64,000 bases of DNA from Flavobacteriales bacterium UBA4422 (GTDB taxonomy: Bacteria; Bacteroidota; Bacteroidia; Flavobacteriales_G; Salibacteraceae), in contig DGQE01000031.1 of assembly GCA_002389645.1 (NCBI GenBank), positions 62,001 to 126,000 on the forward strand, in the 5' to 3' direction. The translations under genes were made by a program, and so were the position numbers. Of this stretch, positions 17,831 to 25,800 are shown piece after piece. Numbering within the stretch: position 1 is the stretch's first letter; every line of letters begins with the position of its first letter. The notes beneath the pieces were generated by a model. That model did not search any database and was not told where the DNA came from. It saw only the letters and a list, made by a program, of their open reading frames with translations.

Positions 17831-19177
17831 ATGCTAAGCAGAATTTCAAGATTACTCGTTGGTTCTTTATTCATTGTTTCAGGATTGATAAAGGCGAACG
17901 ACCCAATTGGTTTTTCATACAAACTCAATGATTATTTCGCGGCAGGAGTGTTTAATATGCCTTGGCTAGATCCTTGGGCCTTGGAATTGTCAGTGCTGGT
18001 TTGTGTTGCTGAAATCGTTTTAGGTGTTGCGGTTCTTTTTGGGGCGAGGATGAAATTGGCTTCGTGGTCATTGTTGGTCCTGATGATCTTCTTTACATTT
18101 CTTACTGGCTATACTGCCATCGCGAACTGGTTTTTTGACAATCCGGAATCTGGTCTTACCAATTTCTTTGAAGGCATCTTTGGCTTCGTAGCTCGGGAAG
18201 ACATTAGTTATATGAAAGACTGCGGATGTTTTGGTGATGCCATCAAACTCACCCCATGGGAGTCATTTGCGAAGGACATTGTACTTCTCATTTTTTCAGT
18301 GATCATTTTCTTGAAACGTGATGCCATCAAACCCCAAGACTTGAAGACGGATTTGATGAATTTGGTGGCGAGTGGTTTACTCATAGCTGCATTCTCTTTT
18401 AGAATGGTGAGTTGGTATTTCCCTATGATTTTTGCTTTAGTGACATTTGGAGTTTTACTTGGAATAAAGAACTTGATGCAAAGCGATATGCGCGATTGGA
18501 TCATGGCTGTCGCTGCTACCGTATTGAGCACATGGTTCAGCTTATACTGCATAATGCACCTTCCGATCAAAGATTTCAGGCCTTATAAGATCGGTAACAA
18601 CATTTCTGAACTAAAGGAGTGTCCTCCTGACGCACCTCAAGATATATATGAGGACACTTGGTTCTACCGAGTGAATGGAGAAGTGAAAACGTATACTACA
18701 GCAGAAGAGCCATGGAAAATTGAAGGTGCTGAGTTTGTGAATCGTGAAACAGAGTTGATTTTTAAAGGGTGTGAACCACCAATTCATGACTTTGTGTTGG
18801 AAGATGTTGATGGAAATGATTATACGGAAGATATTCTATCTGAGCCATTCATTTTCTTGGCTATATCTTATGATATTAAAGAAGGTAATGCTGATTTTCA
18901 AGCGGCATTGAATGCATTGAATGATGGAGCCTTAAATGACCCTGACGGTGGACCGTATATGTATGGTTTGGCATCAAATACGTATTCAGAAATTGATGAA
19001 TATCGTCATGAGCACCAAGTCAATTATGATGTATTGACAGGTGATGCCACAATGCTGAAAACGATCATTCGCTCGAATCCCGGATTGGTTCTATTAAGGG
19101 AAGGTACGGTAGTAGGAAAGTGGCATTTTAATGACTTACCTACTTACGAAACATTCAAATCGGAGTATCTTCGGTGA
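17831..19177 (+). CDS. DoxX/MauE-like membrane protein of the BT_3928 family
   Basis: A 448-residue protein from the ATG at 17831; the frame continues upstream to a TTG at 17783, which would overlap the promoter box. Residues 1-150 form a DoxX/MauE-type four-helix unit (SGLIKANDPIGFSYKLNDYF, then DCGCFGDAIKLTPWESF). A second set of helices follows to about residue 250. The last 180 residues are soluble and look like a thioredoxin-fold domain (DFVLEDVDGNDYTEDILSEP, FIFLAISYD, PGLVLLREGTVVGKWHF) with no CxxC. Such proteins are linked to membrane redox or disulfide chemistry. A TGA then 3 bases lead to the permease start, so the two are in one operon. Confidence 0.85.
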   Translation: MLSRISRLLVGSLFIVSGLIKANDPIGFSYKLNDYFAAGVFNMPWLDPWALELSVLVCVAEIVLGVAVLFGARMKLASWSLLVLMIFFTFLTGYTAIANWFFDNPESGLTNFFEGIFGFVAREDISYMKDCGCFGDAIKLTPWESFAKDIVLLIFSVIIFLKRDAIKPQDLKTDLMNLVASGLLIAAFSFRMVSWYFPMIFALVTFGVLLGIKNLMQSDMRDWIMAVAATVLSTWFSLYCIMHLPIKDFRPYKIGNNISELKECPPDAPQDIYEDTWFYRVNGEVKTYTTAEEPWKIEGAEFVNRETELIFKGCEPPIHDFVLEDVDGNDYTEDILSEPFIFLAISYDIKEGNADFQAALNALNDGALNDPDGGPYMYGLASNTYSEIDEYRHEHQVNYDVLTGDATMLKTIIRSNPGLVLLREGTVVGKWHFNDLPTYETFKSEYLR

Positions 19178-19180
19178 GTT

Positions 19181-20188
19181 GTGTTAACTGCAATTAATAT
19201 TTTTAACCTCACCGCAAAAGCGATTCTAAGTTTGATTGGAATTGCGATTATCGTCTTCTTGTTATTCAATGTTCTGCCAAGTGATCCAGCAAAATTGTTA
19301 GGAGGCAAGCATGCAGATGATCGTCAAATTGAAATGATTCGTACCGAGTTAGGATTGAGTGATGCGCTTCCAGTTCGCTTCATATATTTTTTAAATGATC
19401 TTAGTTTTATAAGTGTTAAGAAGGCTGCTGTTGATCATCATTGGAGTGAATGGTTTTCTGTTCCAGTAGGTGGAACTTTTGCTGTAGTAGCAAAATGGCC
19501 TTATTTGGGGAAGTCTTACGCCAATCGCACGCTTGTCTCAAAAGTGATTCTCAACGCGCTTCCCGAATCGATCGCATTAGTGCTATCATCTATTCTGTTA
19601 GCGGCTTTGGTCGGAATACCTATTGGAGTTTACGCTTCGCAAAATCCAAATGGAATGCTGGATGTGGGCTTGCGAGTTGTTACGTCATTTGGTCTTGCAG
19701 TTCCTTCATTTGTTGCAGCAATACTTATAGCATGGGTTTTTGGTTATTTACTTCATGATTTTCTGGGACTACCTATTACGGGTAGCTTGTTTAAATATGA
19801 TGTGAACCAAGGGAAAGAGATTATTCAATTCCAAAACTTAGTTCTTCCAGCTTTAGCACTTTCAATTCGTCCAATGTGTGTTACAGGTCAGTTGATGAAT
19901 AACATGGTTGAAGTCATGCAAAAAGACTACATCCGGACTGCTCGCTCAAAAGGACTTTCAGAGAGAAAAATACTTTTTAAGCATGCCTTGAGGAATGCCA
20001 TTAATCCAGTTTTGTCGGCTATGGGAGCATGGATTGCTGCTTTGATGACAGGGTCAATATTTATTGAATTTGTTTTTGGTTGGAAGGGTTTGGGGAATGT
20101 ATTGTTGAATGCAATTGATTATCAAGACTTTCCTGTGATCATCGGATTGACGCTGGTTGTCTCAACTACATTTATTCTGATCAATTAG
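19181..20188 (+). CDS. ABC transporter permease, DppB/OppB type, short at the C-terminus
   Basis: A 335-residue membrane protein starting at GTG 3 bases after the DoxX stop. An N-terminal helix (IIVFLLFNVLPSDPAKLLGG) precedes a periplasmic loop and the MetI-type permease core. The EAA loop is seen as EVMQKDYIRTARSKGLSERKILFKHALRNAI, which contacts an ATPase. The protein stops right after FILIN, where DppB relatives usually continue for about 15-20 more residues into the cytosol (typically ending in D-P-R). No DppC, DppD/F or binding protein gene is nearby, so partners must be elsewhere if it transports peptides. In related genomes this orphan permease lies between the DoxX gene and tpiA, as here. 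Confidence 0.88.
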   Translation: MLTAINIFNLTAKAILSLIGIAIIVFLLFNVLPSDPAKLLGGKHADDRQIEMIRTELGLSDALPVRFIYFLNDLSFISVKKAAVDHHWSEWFSVPVGGTFAVVAKWPYLGKSYANRTLVSKVILNALPESIALVLSSILLAALVGIPIGVYASQNPNGMLDVGLRVVTSFGLAVPSFVAAILIAWVFGYLLHDFLGLPITGSLFKYDVNQGKEIIQFQNLVLPALALSIRPMCVTGQLMNNMVEVMQKDYIRTARSKGLSERKILFKHALRNAINPVLSAMGAWIAALMTGSIFIEFVFGWKGLGNVLLNAIDYQDFPVIIGLTLVVSTTFILIN

Positions 20189-20253
20189 GTCTTAAAATTG
20201 ATCATGCCTCATTTTGACCCAACATTACTAAGCGAATAACTGCCTTCTCTGGG

Positions 20254-20261
20254 TATTTTTG
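20254..20261 (+). promoter_or_regulatory. TAnnTTTG -7 box directly upstream of tpiA
   Basis: TATTTTTG followed by CAGC and the tpiA ATG at 20266. This perfect consensus match, 4 bases from the start codon, suggests that tpiA has its own promoter giving a nearly leaderless transcript and is not only read from the permease operon. Confidence 0.5.
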
Positions 20262-20265
20262 CAGC

Positions 20266-21027
20266 ATGCGAAAAAGATTAATTGCAGGCAATTGGAAAAT
20301 GAACTTGCATTGGAATGAGGCCATGTCTCTAGTCAGTGAAATAGTTCAAAATGAGAATCAAAGTGATTGGAGTAGTGTGGACGTAGCTGTTATACCACCA
20401 TTTATTTATTCAAGACCTGCTTTTGAGTTTTTAAAGAATGCGGGTTCAAATATTATATTGGGGTCTCAAAACTGTGCATCTACGGAAAACGGTGCTTTCA
20501 CTGGTGAAATATCAGCATCAATGATTGAGCAAATCGGAGCTACCATGGTTTTGGTTGGACATTCAGAACGCAGAGATTATTATAATGAGGACGCTGCTGT
20601 TCTTAAAGAGAAAATAAGTCGTGTGCTTGAGCAAAATCTAACACCAATATTTTGTTGTGGTGAGCACCTAAAGCAGCGTAAGTCAAATAGCCATGAATCA
20701 ACGATTATTGATCAACTAGAATCAGTCGTATTTCAATTCAGCGGGGAAGATGTTTCGAAAATGGTGATTGCGTATGAACCGGTATGGGCCATAGGCAAAG
20801 GTGAAACGGCATCTCCTCAGCAAGCGCAGGATATGCATGCTTTTATTCGGTCTTCTTTCCACAAGAAATACGGATCTGAAATAGCTGACAACCTCCGTAT
20901 TCTTTACGGAGGAAGTATGAATCCTACTAACGCTGCTGAGCTTCTTTCTCAGACAGATGTCGATGGAGGTTTAATCGGAGGGGCAGCCTTAGCCGCAGAT
21001 AAATTCAAGGCTATAATAGAAGCCTAA
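20266..21027 (+). CDS. tpiA: triosephosphate isomerase
   Basis: A 253-residue TIM that interconverts dihydroxyacetone phosphate and glyceraldehyde 3-phosphate. All catalytic residues are in place: Asn9/Lys11 in GNWKMN, His99 in VGHSERR, Glu171 in AYEPVWAIGKG, whose tail forms the start of the mobile loop, and the phosphate-binding YGGSMNPTNA and GGLIGGAAL segments near the C-terminus. The gene is followed with no gap by the convergent floA stop. Gene order DoxX protein-permease-tpiA is recurrent in this phylum. Confidence 0.98.
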   Translation: MRKRLIAGNWKMNLHWNEAMSLVSEIVQNENQSDWSSVDVAVIPPFIYSRPAFEFLKNAGSNIILGSQNCASTENGAFTGEISASMIEQIGATMVLVGHSERRDYYNEDAAVLKEKISRVLEQNLTPIFCCGEHLKQRKSNSHESTIIDQLESVVFQFSGEDVSKMVIAYEPVWAIGKGETASPQQAQDMHAFIRSSFHKKYGSEIADNLRILYGGSMNPTNAAELLSQTDVDGGLIGGAALAADKFKAIIEA

Positions 21028-22050
21028 TTATTTACCGTCATCCTTCTTTTTATTTGACCTATTACTCACTGGCCCCAGTTTAGATTCTGCTGGTTTGGCA
21101 ATAGAATCACGCATGTCTGTATCAGCTTGAATGTTTTTGTATCGCTGATAATCCATTACGCCTAAGCTTCCATTTCTGAATGCTTCTGATATCGCACGTG
21201 GAACTTCTGCTTCGGCTTCAATTACCTTCGCACGAGCTTCTTGGGCTTTTGCTTTCATTTCCTGCTCTTCAGCAACAGCCATCGCTCTTCTTTCTTCAGC
21301 TTTGGCTTGGGCTATATTCTTATCAGCTTCCGCTTGATCTATTTGAAGTTCAGCGCCAATGTTTTTCCCTATATCTACGTCAGCAATATCAATTGAAAGG
21401 ATCTCAAAGGCTGTTCCTGAGTCAAGTCCTCTCGATAGTACCACTTTCGAAATTGAATCGGGATTTTCTAATACTTTCTTATGGCTTTCTGCTGATCCGA
21501 TAGAGGTAACTATTCCTTCGCCTACTCGCGCTAAAATGGTATCCTCACCAGCGCCTCCAACAAGTTGTTTGATGTTTGCTCTTACTGTAACCCTAGCTTT
21601 TGCAATTAACTGGATGCCATCTTTCGCAACTGCTGTTACAGGAGGCGTGTCAATTACTTTTGGATTTACAGACATTGTTACTGCTTCAAAAACGTTTCTG
21701 CCGGCCAAGTCAATAGCTGTGGCCATATTGAAATCCAATGGAATATTCGCCTTATCTGCCGAAATCAATGCATTGACTACATTTTGTACATGCCCTCCGG
21801 CTAAAAAGTGAGCTTCAAGTTGGTCAGATGTAATTACAATTCCTGCTTTTTTAGCTGCGATCATTGCATTCACAACGATAGCTGGCGGAACTTTTCTCCA
21901 ACGCATAAAAACAAGTTGTAATAACGGAACACTCGTGCCTGTTAGGATGGCTTGAAACCATAATCCGACTGGAACAAAATAGAGTAAGACCCATAATCCA
22001 ACAATAGAGAGAATTACGATTACAACGAGAAGGCCAATTCCTGAAAGCAT
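21028..22050 (-). CDS. floA: flotillin-like protein FloA
   Basis: A 340-residue protein. An N-terminal hydrophobic hairpin (LLVVIVILSIVGLWVLLYFV) anchors it to the inner face of the membrane. An SPFH domain follows, ending in KVVLSRGLDSGTAFEILSIDIADVDIGKNIG. Then comes an Ala/Glu/Lys coiled coil (DQAEADKNIAQAKAEERRAM) as in bacterial flotillins. FloA scaffolds membrane microdomains and signalling or secretion complexes. It sits 1 base downstream of nfeD, the classic flotillin partner gene, and is convergent with and directly abuts tpiA. Confidence 0.95.
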   Translation of the reverse strand: MLSGIGLLVVIVILSIVGLWVLLYFVPVGLWFQAILTGTSVPLLQLVFMRWRKVPPAIVVNAMIAAKKAGIVITSDQLEAHFLAGGHVQNVVNALISADKANIPLDFNMATAIDLAGRNVFEAVTMSVNPKVIDTPPVTAVAKDGIQLIAKARVTVRANIKQLVGGAGEDTILARVGEGIVTSIGSAESHKKVLENPDSISKVVLSRGLDSGTAFEILSIDIADVDIGKNIGAELQIDQAEADKNIAQAKAEERRAMAVAEEQEMKAKAQEARAKVIEAEAEVPRAISEAFRNGSLGVMDYQRYKNIQADTDMRDSIAKPAESKLGPVSNRSNKKKDDGK

Positions 22051-22051
22051 A

Positions 22052-22516
22052 TTATTTATTTATCTGTATAACAGTGATTTTATTAGCATCTATCTGAACG
22101 ATTTCTATTTCAGAATTCGTCTCAATGTACGCACCTTTTGATGAAACTTCAATGTATTTATTATTGAACAGTGCTTTTCCCATAGGGTTTAATCTGCTTA
22201 CAGTTTTTCCTTTGTCGCCAACAGTCAACAGCAGAGCAGGATTATCAACTTTGGAATGAATGTCGGATTTTAAACTCAGCCTATCCCAAGTTTTAGTGCG
22301 AAAGGCGAGCAGAACTAGACCAACGGTAATAACACCAGTACTGGCAAGAACATAATGACCGAAGGAAGTTCCAACTTCATAAGCAAGTATAAGTGAGGTT
22401 ATCATTAACACTGCACCAGCAATACCGGCAATACCTATTCCCGGAATTAAGAAAATCTCCATCAGCACTAAACCGATAGCTATTATTAGCATTAAAATGA
22501 CAATACTTACGCTCAT
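22052..22516 (-). CDS. NfeD-like membrane protein
   Basis: A 154-residue protein of the short NfeD1b type: three to four transmembrane helices (VILMLIIAIGLVLMEIFLIPGIG, then VLMITSLILAYEV, then a third at about residues 55-70) and a C-terminal OB-fold domain with GDKGKTVSRLNPMGKALFNNKYIEVSSKGAYI. NfeD proteins pair with flotillins in membrane domains. It lacks the serine protease domain of long NfeD. Its start overlaps the clpS stop by one base (TAATG) and floA starts one base after its end, so the three genes form a tight unit. Confidence 0.92.
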   Translation of the reverse strand: MSVSIVILMLIIAIGLVLMEIFLIPGIGIAGIAGAVLMITSLILAYEVGTSFGHYVLASTGVITVGLVLLAFRTKTWDRLSLKSDIHSKVDNPALLLTVGDKGKTVSRLNPMGKALFNNKYIEVSSKGAYIETNSEIEIVQIDANKITVIQINK

Positions 22517-22794
22517 TAATGCTCAATCACTGCGGATAATCCTCTTGACTGCAAACCTTTACACAAAGGATGAAGCTTTTCAAAAGCACCATGTTTTACA
22601 TCGCATTTACCTTTGGTATGAACTATCCAGGCTACTTGTTCAGCTTGTGTAGGTTCATGCTTACAGATGTCAACAAGTGAATCAATTACGTGATCAAATG
22701 AGTTTTCATCGTCATTGTACAAGATAATTGCATGAGAATTGTCTTGGTCTATGCGCTCGTCAATAAGTTCATCTGTTTCAATCGCTGTGCTCAT
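22516..22794 (-). CDS. clpS: ATP-dependent Clp protease adaptor
   Basis: A 92-residue ClpS from the ATG at 22794; a GTG at 22803 would add three residues, but the GTGAAAAAG sequence there looks like leader with a weak purine-rich site. The adaptor fold is clear: AIILYNDDENSFDHVIDSLVDI holds the N-degron pocket residues, and TQAEQVAWIVHTKGKCDVKHG and ALQSRGLSAVIE-like tail follow the family pattern. ClpS delivers N-end-rule substrates to ClpA/ClpC-ClpP. No clpA is adjacent. It leads the clpS-nfeD-floA unit. Confidence 0.93.
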   Translation of the reverse strand: MSTAIETDELIDERIDQDNSHAIILYNDDENSFDHVIDSLVDICKHEPTQAEQVAWIVHTKGKCDVKHGAFEKLHPLCKGLQSRGLSAVIEH

Positions 22795-22813
22795 CTTTTT
22801 CACTTATGAACTA

Positions 22814-22821
22814 CAAAGGTA
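22814..22821 (-). promoter_or_regulatory. TAnnTTTG -7 box for clpS-nfeD-floA
   Basis: The minus strand reads TACCTTTG 19 bases before the clpS ATG at 22794, in the 36-base gap after the giant SPOR gene. It matches the consensus exactly. No clear -33 TTTG is seen. Confidence 0.45.
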
Positions 22822-22839
22822 ATTGGTCTGAAAGAATAA

Positions 22840-25800
22840 TTATTTGCTTACGACTTGAGCTTGTGTTAAACCAGCATTTTGGAGTTCTGAAGCCTTTGAA
22901 TTGGCTGCTGATTGATCGCTGAATGAACCAAAATAGTAACTACTACTGCCATCATCATTGTTCACTTTTTCAACGCCTTGTGCGCTAAGCGACAGGATTT
23001 GTGTTGCTTCAATTAGTGGTATTTCACCTACAAATGATCCCAATAGAATTCTATAAGAGTTACTTGCTGAAGGTTGAGGAGTAGGCGATGGATCCGGAGC
23101 TGTTGTTGCAACTTGATTAGTATTCCCTCGAGCGACTTCTACTGCAACTCTTACACCATCTCTGTAAGCCGTTACGAAGGCATCACTTACGCCAAGGGAA
23201 CGTGCTTCATCTCTAGCCTGACTAGCAATGCCCTCATTATCGAATTTACCTGTTGTATAACGGTAATTGCCATTGGTTAAATTTTCCTGATTGAGTGGTG
23301 TTATGTTGAAGATTGCCGCAGGTGAAACAGGTTTGGAATAAACACCAACTTGCACAGTGAAAAAGGTTCCTTCAATGTTCTCGACTGCATTGATTTCAAT
23401 ACTGCCTTGCTTAATAATATTTGGTTTGAAATTTGATTGTGGTCGAACAGGAGAAGTGTTATTTGAACCGCCAGTATTTGTTGCTACTCCAGGACCTGGA
23501 CCTTGAGTAATCTGGCCACCTGATTCTGCTGTTTTGGCATCGTTGATAGAAATTCGTTTTCCATTCAAATAAGCCACCACGAAGGCGTCTGAATATCCAA
23601 TACCTTGTATTTTAACTTTGGCCGCATCGGCACTACTAAAAGTGTTAAACTCTCCTGCTGAATACCTCGTAAAACCTGAATTTGTTGATTCTCCAACGAT
23701 AGGTGCAATCCCTTTGAATGCGTCTTGTTTAATAGCATTTCTAAAAGCACCTATTTGAACTTTATACATCAAGCCGGTCGGCAGAGGCGGATCTACAGGT
23801 ATTGGATTACGCTCACTGTATGTGCTTGTGGGGGCTGTTTCCTCTAATTCGAAAATTGTATTGGTTAAATAGTCTGGTTCAACAATGAGAGATGAGTTGT
23901 CTTCAGCTTTTGGAGCATTTAGTCTGAAAGCTTTTTCTTCATCAAATGGATTGTCTGAATCAGCTGCTGTTTCACCGGATGAAGCTAGTGCTGGTATTTG
24001 CTCTTGAGCAACTTCAATTGGGATAGCTTCAACTCCATCTGGGTTATTGTAATAAGCCAAAATATTCATGTAAGCCTCCTCTGGTAAAGTAAGGAGACTG
24101 CGGTTTGCTTCATTTTCTATGAAAGTCGCTTCTCGTTTAAGTTGAGCAACATTTTCTGAAATACTATCAGCGCGTTCAAAATCTGCATATGCTTGATTAG
24201 CTAACTCAAGTCTAGCTTGTGATGCCCCTTCACCTAATGGAGTAGATGCCGACTGCTCCATTAAGAATTTTCCTCGGTTACTATATTGCCTTTCTAGCGA
24301 TTCTAGGCGGCTGATTTCAGTTCTAATAGAATCTGATTTTACTTTTTCACCTTGATAAAAGATGTACTCACTGGTTCCTTTAACATCAGCAACTTCATTG
24401 GGGTTTAGTGTTTTATTAGTAACAGGCAAAACAACAGCTTGCATTGGAAGAATGATGAAGTTTTTAGCAATCGTAGCCTGCTCTATTGACTTCATTTCGT
24501 TGACTAGGTTTATATTAAGGTCGGCTTTTTTGCGTTTTAAAGCTGCATCATTTTGCAAGACCATGGCATCATCGATGGCTGCACGTCTTATTTTTTTCTT
24601 TTTTATCGACTCCGCTGTTTCAAGCGCAGCAACAGCTTCTGCAGTAGCTTGATTTGCTTCAGTTTCCAAAGCATTGGCTTGCTGGGTTTGTTTCTCTGAC
24701 GGTAACATATCGCCCACCGTCATTGTTAGTACTTGCGTTTCAACTGCTGCAAGTTTTTGAGCCGCTTCAGTATAGAAGGCGGCTTGCATATTAATTACTC
24801 TTTGTTCCGTTTCTTTCTGAGCAATTTGTGCTTCTAATTCACGCTTGGCTTTTTTCTTTTTTGTCTCAGAAAGTGAAGTTTGAAGGGTGTTGATTTCATC
24901 ACTTACATCCTCTTGAATTGAAGTGGTTTTTTCTGCCTCAGCAGTATAGTTATCAATTGAAGGACTTTCTACAGGTATATATCCTTCAAATCGCTCGCTT
25001 CCTTTTACAATTACACTAGATGGGGCAGACGGGCCAGAAGCTACACTTTGATCTACATCGAGTGAATCTAAACGAGCTTGAACGATTTCTTTTTCGGCAT
25101 TGAGTGTAACGAGTTGATTCTTTAGTTCATTTTTCTGTTTGGGGTCATTGGTATTAGAAATACGAGCTTCGGTTTTTACTTTTTCATTTTGAATGCCGAT
25201 CATCCAGTTTTTATTCAACGTCACACTTTGCGCACGTTTTAAATTGTCATCAGGGATGATGTCTATTTGTTTTTGAATTTGCTTGAAAGAATTGCTATTG
25301 TAATTCTCCACTAATTCAAATAATTGAGATTGCAATTCTGCTTGAGAAGATGAAGCCGCTAACGCGTCTTCCTTTCCTGAAGCTTGTTGTTTTAGTTCTG
25401 TTGCCTTGGAGACTTTCTCCATTCTCAATTTACCAATAGAGGCCGCCTTTGATTGAAGAATGATTTTGGTTTCTGTATTATCCGTGGCCTGAATTTGCAA
25501 AGCAATTTCATCCATTTCTTCTCGGAGCGCATTCGCCCACTTATCATAACTACTTGCTAGTGCAAGTATGTCTTCAGTTGAGTTTGTATTGTCAACTTTA
25601 GATGTGAGTGCAACTATTTCTTGATTGAAATTTTCATTTATCGCTAGAACGGTTGGGGGTAGTCCATCTCCTTCTAATAATTCTTTCGAAACAGGTGGGG
25701 TGTTATTGGTTGATGCAGTATTTTCTTCATTAATACTAGAAGCACCATCAGAGGCAGCTTCTTCGCTTAAACTTGCAATTCGCTGATAGCTTGTCATTGC

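Noticed and set aside
20212..20261. Full -33/-7 promoter for tpiA using TTTTG near 20212
   Set aside because: The gap to TATTTTTG is about 38 bases, far beyond usual spacing; only the -7 box is kept.
21180..21811. Open frames on the plus strand opposite floA
   Set aside because: They mirror the coiled-coil codons of floA; composition and lack of start context show them to be antisense shadows.
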